Shown here in pieces: positions 53,701 to 61,933 of a stretch of DNA of 64,000 nt. Both the position numbers and the translations under genes were made by a program. The stretch's first letter is position 1, and the number at the start of each line of letters is the position of its first letter. The stretch is from Oceaniferula marina (GTDB taxonomy: Bacteria; Verrucomicrobiota; Verrucomicrobiia; Verrucomicrobiales; Akkermansiaceae): NCBI RefSeq assembly GCF_013391475.1, contig NZ_JACBAZ010000001.1:950377-1014376 (forward strand), written 5' to 3'. Below the pieces are notes generated by a model, which was not told where the DNA came from, made no database searches, and saw only the letters and a list, made by a program, of their open reading frames with translations.

Positions 53701-54299
53701 ATCGCTGAGATTTTTACCGAGATATACTCGCAATCGGGACTCTCAAGACGAGCCACCACCTGGTCGAGCCGCTTTCCTGCTTCTTCTTCACCGAGAATAG
53801 CTTCACCCAATTGGTTGATATTCATGCGAATCCCCTGCGCCTTACGTTTTTTCAGGTGGGGGATCAGTTTTTCATCCTCACTCGGTAAAATCACCTCGCT
53901 ACTCTCTCCCCGCATCTTCCACGTGATCGCGGGCATGACCAAATCGGGAGCAAGCGCCGAGGAAATGGCTCCCATTTTCATCGCCACCTGCTCATGCAGA
54001 GGCAAATAGGTGGGAACCCCATATTCATCGAGTAAGTAGCGGAACTGGGATGCCGAACGGGAGTCGCTGGGAGAACGGAACACCTGATCAGCCATCGCCA
54101 GGGTCAAGGTCTTACCCATCGGGTCATCCATCATTCTGGCCATCTTCCATCCCTGGTAACGCTCCGAGGCTTTCTGGCTTTTATTGGCCACTTCGAGAAT
54201 CTTGCCAGCAAGCTCAACGGCAAGGTCCGCAGCCTGTTCGTCCGTCATCGGCTTGGCCTTCACATCGTTCAATAAGGTAGGTATGCTAGTTGCACTCAT
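50724..54299 (-). CDS. putA: Bifunctional proline dehydrogenase / L-glutamate gamma-semialdehyde dehydrogenase
   Basis: It oxidises proline to glutamate in two steps. The ATG at 54299 (MSATSIPTLLNDV) is preferred; the frame opens 37 codons earlier without homology and would overlap the divergent sulfatase region. Residues about 90-430 form the FAD-dependent proline dehydrogenase barrel (MNINQLGEAILGEEEAGKRLD, KISAIFSQ, FVNLDMEEYRD, IVKGANLAMEEVEAS). Residues about 540-980 form the aldehyde dehydrogenase (PPWNFPFAIPCGG, LFAETSGKNALII, GHAGQKCSAAS with the catalytic Cys near 795, PFGGWKQSVFGPGAKAGG). A C-terminal domain of about 180 residues follows. The RHH DNA-binding domain of trifunctional PutA is absent. 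It is divergent from the sulfatase gene. Confidence 0.95.
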   Translation of the reverse strand: MSATSIPTLLNDVKAKPMTDEQAADLAVELAGKILEVANKSQKASERYQGWKMARMMDDPMGKTLTLAMADQVFRSPSDSRSASQFRYLLDEYGVPTYLPLHEQVAMKMGAISSALAPDLVMPAITWKMRGESSEVILPSEDEKLIPHLKKRKAQGIRMNINQLGEAILGEEEAGKRLDQVVARLESPDCEYISVKISAIFSQINLVAYDDTLDQIKERLRRLYRTALANTFTTEDGLPSPKFVNLDMEEYRDLHLTCDAFKQVLMEDEFLKLRAGIVLQAYLPDSFEVQKDLTAWARERVAQGGGTIKVRIVKGANLAMEEVEASVHDWELAPYSNKADVDANYKRMVHYGCHPDNAKVVQLGIASHNLFEITYAMILRAGNGVEEHVEFEMLEGMANHQARAVRDAVDGLLLYAPVVKKEDFHSAIAYLVRRLDENTAEENFLHDIFGMKKGDASWEKQRKMFLTACKRRDEVSTLPARTQNRATEVNELDLNAPFKNAADTDWSLRHNMRWILKAVEQYRATPIEPIPVQIGGEFEHSEETKVGRDPSCPEKEAYRFSGTDADGIERALQCAADAQPAWEDLGVEERRRILKQVAVEIANARADCITATMLDGGKAAPEADAEVSEAIDFADYYADSLSDEAFFDGTSCKALGTIVVTPPWNFPFAIPCGGVLAALMAGNSVILKPASEAVLSSWQMVQLLWKAGIPKKVLQFVMCADRSSGQKLLTDERCSGVILTGGYPTARMFQGWKPEMKLFAETSGKNALIITSAADPDQAVKDLVKSAFGHAGQKCSAASLAIIEADLYDSPGFMRQLRDAAASLKVGPSSDPASIVTPVIHEPDEDLSRAQTTLDDKENWLLEPKMVDGNPCLWSPGIKKDVAPDSWYRRTECFGPVLGLVRAANLEHAIRIQNDSDFGLTGGIHTLDAREIEIWRDRVEVGNAYINRSITGAIVQRQPFGGWKQSVFGPGAKAGGPNYVSLLADWTQDALPQSLAEPASQVKAVLDQIVAKLPDAKDQLKAAASSCARWWQEEFSVEHDPSHLHGESNHFRYRPFPRILLRSEGMEDVQLAKVLIACVTAGVRVDVSVAKSSAFLVDLGVPVVVESESELIGRLGEDAKQYGILRVLNPSMNLQRAANDAALQTITAPPLANGRLEVLHYLREQAVSETTHRYGNVIPKAKDVLLENANG

Positions 54300-54415
54300 A
54301 TTTCCAAGAGTAACACCCCAGTCTTGACCGAACCAGACATGCCCCCTGTCAATTTCTGCATAAAATACCGAATTCCATGCGTATGAGGGAGGAACAAGGA
54401 TTCCAACCACTCACC

Positions 54416-55984
54416 ATGCGTAGCTACATTCACCCCTCCTCCATCCTGCCTCTTGCCCTGCTCACCTGTCTGGGAGCTTCCACCATGGCTAAAGCTGACA
54501 CCTCATCGGCATCGCCAAAACCCAACATCCTCTGGATCTTTTCAGACGACCACTCGTATCAAACCATCGGAGCCTACGGCAAACGCTTCAAATCGCTCAA
54601 CCCCTCCCCCAATATCGACAGGATCGCCAACGAAGGCATCCGCTTCGACCGGGCCTATGTCGCCAACTCCATCTGCGCACCCAGCAGGGCCACCCTGCTG
54701 ACAGGCAAACACAGCCACCTCAACGGCAAAATTGACAACCGGGGGCCATTCAACCACGACCAACAACAATTCCAGAAGATTTTACAACAACATGGCTATC
54801 AGACGGCAATGATCGGTAAAATCCATCTGAGTGGAAAAATGCAAGGATTTGACTATTGGGACGTGCTCCCAGGTCAAGGACGCTATAATAATCCGACCTT
54901 TGTCAGCGAAAAAGGCAACAGCCAGAGTGAAGGACACTCCTCTGATGTCATCACCGATAAAGCGCTCGCTTGGCTTAAAGGCCAACGCCAGAAAAACAAA
55001 CCATTCATGTTAATGGTGCACTTCAAAGCGCCGCACCGCAACTGGACCCCGGCCAAACGCTTCATGGAAAAATACCAGGATGTCACCATTCCTGAACCCG
55101 AAAACCTCTTTGATGACTACGCCACTCGTGGCACGGCGGCCCACGAACAAACACTCAACATCGAACGTTCGATGCGCCTCGCCGGAGACCTCAAGATTGG
55201 AGGCCGCCACAGCAAACCCAACAGCCAGTTTTACTCCCGCAATCAATGGTTCGAAAAAAACAGGCCCAAGGGAAAGGAACTGGTTCGATGGAAATATCAA
55301 ACCTACCTCAAGGATTACCTCCGCTGCACCTGGGGCGTGGATGAAAACATCGGCCGACTCCTGGACGCCTTGAAATCTCAGAATCTGGACGACAACACCA
55401 TTGTGATGTATTCATCCGACCAAGGGTTCTACATGGGAGAACACGGGTGGTTCGACAAACGTTTTATGTATGAAGAATCCTTCCGCACACCTCTGGTCGC
55501 CCGCTGGCCCGGAAAGATCAAGCCGGGCAGCGTCAATACCGACCTGGTTCAGAACATCGATTTTGCCGAAACCTTCCTCGATCTGGCCGGAGCTCCTGTC
55601 CCGGAGGACATGCAAGGAAAAAGCCTCGTCCCCCTGCTCAAAGGAAAAACTCCGGACAAGTGGCGAAAAAACCTCTATTACCATTACTATGAGTTTCCGG
55701 GTGCCCACAGCGTGCGCCGCCACGAAGGGGTCTTCGACGGACGCTGGAAACTCATTCGATTCTACGGCCCGAAAGTGCCCAACGGTGAAGAGTGGGAACT
55801 CTACAACCTCGACAACGACCCCTCGGAAATGAACAACCTCGCCTCCAACCCGGAGTATGCCCAAACCATCAAAACGATGAAACAAAAGCTCTCCAGTTTG
55901 AGAAAACAATACAAGGTCCCCAAAGAATCCAAGGAAGATTGGGAAAAGAAACCCCAAAAGAAAAAAGCCAAGGCCTCCCAATAG
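54416..55984 (+). CDS. Exported sulfatase (arylsulfatase family S1)
   Basis: A 522-residue secreted enzyme. The signal peptide is MRSYIHPSSILPLALLTCLGASTMAKA; the upstream extension to 54377 is not needed. The metal-binding start NILWIFSDDHSYQTIGAYG and the signature C-x-P-x-R (CAPSRATLLTGKHSH; Cys87 to be converted to formylglycine) are intact, followed by IGKIHLSG and SDQGFYMGEHGWFDKRFMYEES. A C-terminal Lys-rich tail (KKPQKKKAKAS) ends it. It should remove sulfate esters from glycans. Its maturation needs an FGE or anSME elsewhere, because the FGE-like domain at 22257 lacks the active cysteines. The AraC-type gene follows after 49 bp. Confidence 0.94.
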   Translation: MRSYIHPSSILPLALLTCLGASTMAKADTSSASPKPNILWIFSDDHSYQTIGAYGKRFKSLNPSPNIDRIANEGIRFDRAYVANSICAPSRATLLTGKHSHLNGKIDNRGPFNHDQQQFQKILQQHGYQTAMIGKIHLSGKMQGFDYWDVLPGQGRYNNPTFVSEKGNSQSEGHSSDVITDKALAWLKGQRQKNKPFMLMVHFKAPHRNWTPAKRFMEKYQDVTIPEPENLFDDYATRGTAAHEQTLNIERSMRLAGDLKIGGRHSKPNSQFYSRNQWFEKNRPKGKELVRWKYQTYLKDYLRCTWGVDENIGRLLDALKSQNLDDNTIVMYSSDQGFYMGEHGWFDKRFMYEESFRTPLVARWPGKIKPGSVNTDLVQNIDFAETFLDLAGAPVPEDMQGKSLVPLLKGKTPDKWRKNLYYHYYEFPGAHSVRRHEGVFDGRWKLIRFYGPKVPNGEEWELYNLDNDPSEMNNLASNPEYAQTIKTMKQKLSSLRKQYKVPKESKEDWEKKPQKKKAKASQ

Positions 55985-56033
55985 GACAAAAAACAGTCTG
56001 TTTTCATCCCCCGATCTATGATTGGCTCTGCCT

Positions 56034-56786
56034 ATGCCGCTCGCCGCTAAAGCCTTACGTGAACAATTCATCGCAGACCTCGACACCCCGATGGTGGCCG
56101 AGCGCTTGTTTGCAGAGGTTCCAGATATTGTCTTTTGCATCAAAAATCGGGACGGCCTGTATATCTCTGCCAACGCCGCGTTTGCAGAACGACTTGGGCT
56201 GAAATCCATCAACAGTATCCTTGGAAAAAGCGTTTCCGACATCTTCCCTCCTCCTCTGGCAAAAACCTACCTGGCTCAGGATCACTACGTTTTTAAAAAA
56301 GGCAAAGAGATCAACGACCGACTCGAACTGGTCTACAACCGGGACGGCACACTCGGTTGGTACCTTGCCCGAAAAGTTCCCCTGCATGGAAAATCCGGAG
56401 ACATCATCGGACTCGCCTCCATTTCGCGTGATCTACTCACCCCGGGTGATGCGGATCTCCGATTTACCGGCCTTGCCAAGGTGATTGAAACCATCCACCG
56501 CAACTACTCCGAAGACCTCAAACCCGCGGAGCTCGCCAAGCTAGCGAAGCTCTCACAAACCCAGCTCGAACGAAGGATGCGCAAAGTCTTCAAGCTGACC
56601 ACATCCCAATTCATTCGCAAAACCCGGATTGAGGCTGCAGCCCGTATGCTCGTCAATACCGATAAAGCCATCATCGACATCGCACTGGATTGTGGATACG
56701 GCGACCAATCGGCATTCACCCGCCAATACAAAGCCACAGTGGGTATGGCTCCCGGCGTCTACCGCTCGGTTTATAAAAACTCATAA
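56034..56786 (+). CDS. AraC-family transcription regulator with PAS domain
   Basis: A 250-residue regulator. The N-terminal two-thirds is a PAS domain (FAEVPDIVFCIKNRDGLYISANAAFAERLGL...LGWYLARKVPL), and the C-terminal 100 residues hold the two helix-turn-helix motifs of AraC proteins (LKPAELAKLAKLSQTQLERRMRKVFKLTTSQFI, KAIIDIALDCGYGDQSAFTRQYKATVGMAPGVYR). The start at 56034 is preferred over a TTG four codons upstream. It follows the sulfatase by 49 bp on the same strand and may be co-transcribed with it, as often seen for sulfatase operons in Verrucomicrobia. The signal sensed by PAS is unknown. Confidence 0.87.
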   Translation: MPLAAKALREQFIADLDTPMVAERLFAEVPDIVFCIKNRDGLYISANAAFAERLGLKSINSILGKSVSDIFPPPLAKTYLAQDHYVFKKGKEINDRLELVYNRDGTLGWYLARKVPLHGKSGDIIGLASISRDLLTPGDADLRFTGLAKVIETIHRNYSEDLKPAELAKLAKLSQTQLERRMRKVFKLTTSQFIRKTRIEAAARMLVNTDKAIIDIALDCGYGDQSAFTRQYKATVGMAPGVYRSVYKNS

Positions 56787-56808
56787 GGAAGCTCGTCCGG
56801 CCCATCGC

Positions 56809-57888
56809 TTAGCTCAGTTTGGCCACAGTCCCACCTGGGATTTGTTCCGAAATCAAGAGAACCTGCCGGTGATCAGTCACCCCTGACACAGAGTCAATCA
56901 CCTGGCGGACAAGCTTTTTTACCAACACATCGCCCAAACGATAACTCACCGGCCGAGGGCTGAAGCTCTCAAATACCACATCATCAGAGAGCGATATGAT
57001 CGATACATCTCCCGGGACAGATAACCCGATCGAGGATAAATGGCTGATCATGGTCAACACATGATGAAAATTGACAACCACCAACCCGGTCGGCGGATCT
57101 GGCAGGGAAAACAAGCGGTCAAGCTCTCGCGTCAGTCTGGCCACATCATAGTTATGACTCATGACAACCGGAGAAGGCCTGGGCAAGATAGAACTTGGTG
57201 ACATCAGGGCGTCGACCATACCTTGGTATGCCAAATCATCTCCAGCCAAGGTGGAACGAAACCTGACCATGGCCAATCGACGATGACCACGCGCTAACAG
57301 ATACCCTGTTGCATGACGCCCAGCGCTTCTAAAATCCACATCCACACTCGGCAGATTGATCCCCGGAAAAGCCGACCCAAAAACCGTGGCACTGATCCCT
57401 TGCTCGAAAAACCAGAGCTGAACGAACTCAGGACATTGGTGCAGCACCCAATGCGCTCGATCATGGGACTCGACAAGTCGGGTCAGAACATCCTGCGAAA
57501 CCTGGTTGTATTGAAAGATATCCGAACTTTCCAATTGGACCTCCAAGCCTACTTTCGATAAATAGTGGCACAATTGGGCATACTGTGACAGCACTTGAGC
57601 TGGTGATTCATGCGCAGGTTTCTGGGTCAAAAAAACAACCCGACTCACCGATTCAGCACCTGATTTTTTGGCAAGGATCGCCCTCCGCTTCGATCGTTCT
57701 GCAGCGGCAATCAAACCTTCATGCGTAAGTGAATCCAGCGCCTTGCGCAGAGTCACCCGGCTAATCTGCAGCTGCGACGACAGAACTCTCTCGCTCGGTA
57801 AAAACTCTTCCCATTCACCCTTGGCGATGGCAGAACGAAGAATCTCCGTTGCCTGGGCAATTTTGCTACTTGGAATTTGACGAGTCAT
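56809..57888 (-). CDS. GntR/LacI hybrid transcription regulator
   Basis: A 359-residue regulator with a GntR-type winged helix (GEWEEFLPSERVLSSQLQISRVTLRKALDSLTHEG, about 27-60) and a LacI-type ligand domain (VVFLTQKPAHESPAQVLSQ, VFGSAFPGINLPSVDVDF, RHATGYLLARGHRRLAMVRFRS). It is a close paralogue of the next gene: shared runs include AHW[VI]LHQ, F[GS]S[AL]FP, VDxDFxSAxRHATGxLLA[RK]GHxR and FRSxLAGD[DN]LA. It is divergent from that gene. The ATG at 57888 (MTRQIPSSK) is preferred over a GTG seven codons upstream. The ligand is unknown. Confidence 0.85.
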   Translation of the reverse strand: MTRQIPSSKIAQATEILRSAIAKGEWEEFLPSERVLSSQLQISRVTLRKALDSLTHEGLIAAAERSKRRAILAKKSGAESVSRVVFLTQKPAHESPAQVLSQYAQLCHYLSKVGLEVQLESSDIFQYNQVSQDVLTRLVESHDRAHWVLHQCPEFVQLWFFEQGISATVFGSAFPGINLPSVDVDFRSAGRHATGYLLARGHRRLAMVRFRSTLAGDDLAYQGMVDALMSPSSILPRPSPVVMSHNYDVARLTRELDRLFSLPDPPTGLVVVNFHHVLTMISHLSSIGLSVPGDVSIISLSDDVVFESFSPRPVSYRLGDVLVKKLVRQVIDSVSGVTDHRQVLLISEQIPGGTVAKLS

Positions 57889-58198
57889 CGATTCAAAACA
57901 CAATTTCACCTACCTGCTAATCATTTGGCTTGCACATGCTTTCTCTGGTTCTCTGGAAGGCTCGTTTCATCATATCATCTGCCATCATGATTCTATCAGC
58001 CGTGAGTTCTCATCCTCCAGAGAAGATCCTGACTCCTTGACTTCAGGCTATCCGCTATCCGATCACTCACCTTTCTTGGACTTATTCTCTCTCCCACACC
58101 CCCGCGGATCTCAAGATCCTTGACTTGGTTTAAATTTGGACCACTTTGGTTCTGAACACGTATTGAACGACTGATCCAACCATCGGCAGCATTCTCCC
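57889..58198. other. Divergent promoter region between two paralogous regulators
   Basis: 310 bp without genes. It holds the first TGGT-N10-ACCA palindrome (58126) 55 bp upstream of the plus-strand regulator. No similar site was seen near the minus-strand regulator, only CTGGTTCTCTGG at 57950, which does not fit. Confidence 0.45.
58126..58143. promoter_or_regulatory. TGGT-N10-ACCA palindrome upstream of the plus-strand GntR/LacI regulator
   Basis: TGGTTTAAATTTGGACCA ends 55 bp before the ATG at 58199. With the three other copies it gives TGGT-Y-TAAA-W-N-Y-K-R-ACCA. It may mediate autoregulation. Confidence 0.7.
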
Positions 58199-59266
58199 AT
58201 GCAAGGAATTCCAACCAGCAAGGCAACCCAGACCGCCCAGATCATCCGCGAATCCATTCAACGCGGGGAGTGGGTCGAATTCCTACCTGGGGAGCGAACC
58301 TTGGCTAAAGAACTGATGATCAGCAGAGCCTGCCTGCGACAGGCACTCGCCATCCTCACCCAGGAAAAAGTGCTCGCCCCGGTCGAAAAATCAAAACGCC
58401 GAAGCATTCGACAACAGTCCGACGTTCCGAAACAAAGCGACAAGGTGGTTTTTTTCACCCCCGAACCCGCACACCGGGCCGCCCCGATCGTTCTGGAGCA
58501 AGTCGCACAACTCCGCCACTACCTCAGCAAGGAAAACAAAACCGTCGAGTGGCTTTCCTCCCCGGTCTTCCGCAACCCGCAAACCACGGATTTAACCATC
58601 CAGCAAATCACCAGCTCCCACCCGCACGCACACTGGATTTTGCACCAAAGCCCCCAACACATCCAACAGTGGTTTGCTCAATCAGACATTCGCTGTTCGG
58701 TCTTTGGTTCTCTTTTCCCCGCAGTCTCGCTTCCCTGCATCGATATCGACTTCTACAGCGCCAGCCGCCACGCCACCGGACATCTGCTGGCAAAAGGCCA
58801 CCAACGTATCGGACTGATCCGATTCCGATCCCAACTGGCCGGAGACAATCTCGCCATGCAAGGTATGCTCGACGCCATACATGCCCACGGCGGCGACGCC
58901 ATCCCCCCTCCCGTGGAACTAAGCCACAATTTTCACACGGAGCGACTGACCTCGGCGCTGGACCAACTCTACGCATCATCGCGTCGCCCCAGCGCCCTGA
59001 TCATAGTCAATCACCACCACTTCATCACAAGTTTCACCCACCTTATCTCACGTGGCCTGCAGGTCCCGAAAGATGTCTCTCTGATCTCTCTCTCACACGA
59101 CTCGATCCTCGATTGTTTCAGCCCCCTGCCAACCTGTTATTCCGTCGGAAACCGCCTGATCCGCAATCTGGCACAGATGATCATCAATCCGGCAAGCCAA
59201 ACCAAACCAGCTTTACTCATCCCCGAACTGCGATCAGGAAAAACCGTGAGCCTCATAGAGGTCTAA
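58199..59266 (+). CDS. GntR/LacI hybrid transcription regulator
   Basis: A 355-residue regulator with the same build and strong similarity to the gene at 56809: GntR-type helix-turn-helix (WVEFLPGERTLAKELMISRACLRQALAILTQEKV) and a LacI-type ligand domain (VVFFTPEPAHRAAPIVLEQ, HWILHQSPQHIQQWF, ASRHATGHLLAKGHQRIGLIRFRSQLAGDNLA, FSPLPTCYSVGN). A TGGT-N10-ACCA site lies upstream of it, another after it before the PEP-CTERM gene, and two more further down. It is therefore the best candidate for the protein that reads this palindrome. The stop codon lies inside an 11-bp perfect inverted repeat. The ligand is unknown. Confidence 0.87.
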   Translation: MQGIPTSKATQTAQIIRESIQRGEWVEFLPGERTLAKELMISRACLRQALAILTQEKVLAPVEKSKRRSIRQQSDVPKQSDKVVFFTPEPAHRAAPIVLEQVAQLRHYLSKENKTVEWLSSPVFRNPQTTDLTIQQITSSHPHAHWILHQSPQHIQQWFAQSDIRCSVFGSLFPAVSLPCIDIDFYSASRHATGHLLAKGHQRIGLIRFRSQLAGDNLAMQGMLDAIHAHGGDAIPPPVELSHNFHTERLTSALDQLYASSRRPSALIIVNHHHFITSFTHLISRGLQVPKDVSLISLSHDSILDCFSPLPTCYSVGNRLIRNLAQMIINPASQTKPALLIPELRSGKTVSLIEV

Positions 59267-59287
59267 AAAGTGAACGCTTTTTAGACC
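59260..59287. promoter_or_regulatory. Perfect inverted repeat across the regulator stop codon
   Basis: GGTCTAAAAAG (59260-59270) and CTTTTTAGACC (59277-59287) form an 11-bp perfect repeat around TGAACG and contain the stop codon TAA at 59264. No T-run follows. Both arms resemble half of the TGGT-Y-TAAA operators, so it may be an additional operator pair or a weak terminator. Confidence 0.55.
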
Positions 59288-59296
59288 CCATACACA

Positions 59297-59314
59297 TGGT
59301 CTAAAAACGGACCA
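59297..59314. promoter_or_regulatory. TGGT-N10-ACCA palindrome upstream of the LamG PEP-CTERM gene
   Basis: TGGTCTAAAAACGGACCA lies 107 bp upstream of the ATG at 59422 and 10 bp after the inverted repeat at 59260-59287. A TATATAAAA element (near 59345) follows, a plausible -10 region. Confidence 0.7.
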
Positions 59315-59421
59315 CCTACTTTTAATTGTGGACAAACCACGTGGTTATATAAAAACTCGTGATAGGTGCATGCATTTTTCACCTCTCCCGAATAACAGCA
59401 CAAAGCACAAATAGAACTACT

Positions 59422-60303
59422 ATGAAACGCATAACTCACCCCGTATTAACCTTGATCACCTCAGCTGGCATCTCACAAGCAGCCTTGGTGCTCCACAGCT
59501 CAATGGACAACATTGACGTTGGTGCAGGTCTGGGAACAGATAATACAAACAGTGGTAATTTCAATGTGGGGAACGCCGTAGGAACTGACGGCACTGCAAC
59601 AGCAGTCAATACAGGAGGCTCAGTCACCTCCGGAACAACAGGACAATTTGGAGAAGCCATCACATTCAGCACCGGGACAGGAGGAGATCGCAACGTCAAC
59701 TATGGTAATAATTTCGACGTAGGCAATAGCAGCCAAACGGTTTCGCTATGGATCAATTCAAATAGCTCAGGCACTGGAGCCCGCTTTATAGCATCCAAGG
59801 GAAATGTCGGATCAGGAGACAATGGTTGGTCTATCTGGCTTGAAGGAAGCAGCCTGATCATGCGTGGCGAATATACAGGTAGCGATAACAGCACTCAGAA
59901 TCTTGCTGTTTCACATGCGTTCGACTTCGATGACAACGTCTGGCACCACGTAGCCCTCGTAATCGACAACACAAACGGTACATGGACTGGCTATCTTGAT
60001 GGTGATTCCTCAGCGGACCATGCATCCAATGGTTGGAGCATTGGTGGTGGTGGTGGTGAAAGCAATACGTTTGCGCCAGGAAGCGACTTTTCCAATACAA
60101 GTAGCTTACGACTTGGTGCATCCAACAGCTTAACAGCCGAGTGGGCCGGATCTGCCGACGACTTCGGCATCTGGAATGAGGCTCTCAGCGCTTCTCAAAT
60201 TGATGAAATCGCACTTAACGGAGTGGCTTCAGTCCCTGAACCATCCTCCGTTGCCCTTCTTGGTCTTGGTGGTCTCGCCCTGCTTCTGCGCCGCCGTAAG
60301 TAA
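59422..60303 (+). CDS. PEP-CTERM protein with LamG-type domain
   Basis: The ATG at 59422 gives the signal peptide MKRITHPVLTLITSAGISQA; the upstream frame from 59359 is not needed. The 293-residue protein has a LamG/concanavalin-like jellyroll (SSMDNIDVGAGLG, TVSLWINSNSSGTGARF, DNVWHHVALVIDNTNGTWTGYLDGDSS, DDFGIWNEALSASQIDEIAL). It ends in VPEPSSVALLG and LLLRRRK. LamG domains of this build bind carbohydrates, so it may be a surface-sorted glycan-binding protein. It is under the TGGT-N10-ACCA site at 59297. Confidence 0.9.
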   Translation: MKRITHPVLTLITSAGISQAALVLHSSMDNIDVGAGLGTDNTNSGNFNVGNAVGTDGTATAVNTGGSVTSGTTGQFGEAITFSTGTGGDRNVNYGNNFDVGNSSQTVSLWINSNSSGTGARFIASKGNVGSGDNGWSIWLEGSSLIMRGEYTGSDNSTQNLAVSHAFDFDDNVWHHVALVIDNTNGTWTGYLDGDSSADHASNGWSIGGGGGESNTFAPGSDFSNTSSLRLGASNSLTAEWAGSADDFGIWNEALSASQIDEIALNGVASVPEPSSVALLGLGGLALLLRRRK

Positions 60304-60376
60304 TCCCTTTTTGTCAAATATCAGTTAGAACCCTAACTTCGCCCCAAATACAGCATCACCCCAACCAACAGACGAC

Positions 60377-60994
60377 GTGATCAAATCCATTACTCACATC
60401 GCGCTGACTTTGTCAGCCACGGTTTACACAGCAAACGCCGCAACCACCCTGGCGACCTTGGATCCATTTATCTACGACAGTGAGATGGATCAAGGAACCT
60501 GGACTCACCAGTCACTGACTCTCAATGACGGCGGCTGGATTTCATCCGGAGCCCCCCTCAGCAATCCTACTCAAATCACTTCCTTTGAACTCTTCAGGGA
60601 TAATAGCACTAGTGTAGCAGGTCAAATCTGGATGGCAGCACTCAGCATCCAAGGTGACCTGACCAGCACCGTCGCAGTGTCCTCCCACACCCTTGATGTC
60701 AATGGAACAGCTCAAGGTGGCATCCTGGCATGGAACTTCGCAGCCAACAGCCTCGACACCGGCACTCAATACTTCTTTACGCCTATCCTCGACGACGGCG
60801 ATGGTATGTTTGAAACCGACGGCAGCGATACCGCAACAACTGTTCGCGTAGCCGTTCCGGGCGACATCATTTCCGGTGGTGCCGGTGGAGATACCAAAGA
60901 TTGGGCCATGCGGATCACCGCTGTCCCAGAGCCCTCCTCCGCGGCCCTTCTTGGCCTTGGTGGACTCGCCCTGATCTTGCGCCGCCGTAAGTAA
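60377..60994 (+). CDS. PEP-CTERM protein, unknown
   Basis: A GTG start at 60377 gives MIKSITHIALTLSATVYTANA, a good signal peptide. The 205-residue beta-rich protein has no domain that I recognise. Its middle (SGAPLSNPTQITSFELF...YFFTPILDDGDGMFE) resembles the degenerate-tail protein at 47818. It ends in VPEPSSAALLG and LILRRRK. It is followed after 31 bp by a strong terminator. It lies 73 bp after the preceding PEP-CTERM gene and may share its promoter. Confidence 0.83.
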   Translation: MIKSITHIALTLSATVYTANAATTLATLDPFIYDSEMDQGTWTHQSLTLNDGGWISSGAPLSNPTQITSFELFRDNSTSVAGQIWMAALSIQGDLTSTVAVSSHTLDVNGTAQGGILAWNFAANSLDTGTQYFFTPILDDGDGMFETDGSDTATTVRVAVPGDIISGGAGGDTKDWAMRITAVPEPSSAALLGLGGLALILRRRK

Positions 60995-61025
60995 ACAGAC
61001 AGCAACTCATTTCATTTCGTGTTTT

Positions 61026-61060
61026 CCCCCTGGCTCTCTCTGTAGAGTCAGGGGGTTTTT
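61026..61060 (+). terminator. Rho-independent terminator of the PEP-CTERM gene pair
   Basis: A 12-bp stem CCCCCTGGCTCT / AGAGTCAGGGGG with one wobble pair and a 6-base loop, followed by TTTTT. It lies 31 bp after the stop of the 60377 gene. Confidence 0.9.
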
Positions 61061-61123
61061 CTTTCCACATCACCAAGCTCATTTCCCTCTCGTTTGACAA
61101 TTTCTTTCACTTGTCACCCGCAC

Positions 61124-61141
61124 TGGTTTAAAACCGAACCA
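61124..61141. promoter_or_regulatory. TGGT-N10-ACCA palindrome upstream of the third PEP-CTERM gene
   Basis: TGGTTTAAAACCGAACCA lies 117 bp upstream of the ATG at 61259, just after the terminator of the preceding unit, so it belongs to the promoter of this gene. Confidence 0.7.
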
Positions 61142-61258
61142 CTCACTCCCTTTTGAATCGGTGAGATGAACCATGTTTATATTTTAGTTGAAAGGGCATT
61201 ATACTTTCCCTCTTAGCAGAGGAAGCCCCCCCCTGAAAAAACATCCAATATCCGTATT

Positions 61259-61933
61259 ATGAAACAAACAATCCATTCACTTCTAATCCTGACGGCCTCC
61301 GCTGGAGTATCGAGTGCCGCCTGGACGGCCAGTAACCTTAGCTGGGAAGACGACGGTGTTTCCAACACCCCTCTTACAGGTTGGGTAGAAACATCCCTCG
61401 GCTCGGATCCGCTTGACGCGGGAGACTTCCGAGTTGCGCGTGACCCTGACAATTGGTTCCCGGACAGCACAGCCGGAACACACGTCCTCCTGCTTGAGGG
61501 AGATAACGGAAACGAATTCGGCAGCCTCAGCCAACTCCTCGGAGGCTCCGCGGAAGCCGGAACTTATACATTCAGCCTGGCCGACGTTGGCGTCACCAAC
61601 TTTGCTGATAATGAGAATGCCCAGCTCTCGTTCGGATTTTCACTTGATGGCATCAACTTCATTGGAGGATCATCCCAGACACTCACCGAAGGAAGTGGTG
61701 GCTTTGGTTCTCCCGACAACGGAGCTACGGCTCTCAATCCATCCGTAAGCTATACTTCCGACGGCACAGAAGGAGCGCTCTACATTATGCTTGCGACAAC
61801 AGGAGCCCACACTGGGCGCAGTGTGCCAAGCATTGGGTCGTCCAGCCTCGATTTTACGACCGTTCCAGAACCGTCCTCCACAGCCCTTTTCGGACTTGGA
61901 GGTATGGCTCTGATCTTACGTCGCCGGAAATAG
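61259..61933 (+). CDS. PEP-CTERM protein, unknown
   Basis: A 224-residue secreted protein with a signal peptide (MKQTIHSLLILTASAGVSSA), a beta-rich domain (LSWEDDGVSNTPLTGWVE, FSLADVGVTNFADNENAQLSFGFSLDG, LYIMLATTGAHTGRSVPS), and a complete PEP-CTERM tail (VPEPSSTALFG ... LILRRRK). The domain looks related to the DUF642/NGSFE group in structure only; I see no clear homology. It lies under the TGGT-N10-ACCA site at 61124 and has its own terminator. Confidence 0.87.
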   Translation: MKQTIHSLLILTASAGVSSAAWTASNLSWEDDGVSNTPLTGWVETSLGSDPLDAGDFRVARDPDNWFPDSTAGTHVLLLEGDNGNEFGSLSQLLGGSAEAGTYTFSLADVGVTNFADNENAQLSFGFSLDGINFIGGSSQTLTEGSGGFGSPDNGATALNPSVSYTSDGTEGALYIMLATTGAHTGRSVPSIGSSSLDFTTVPEPSSTALFGLGGMALILRRRK

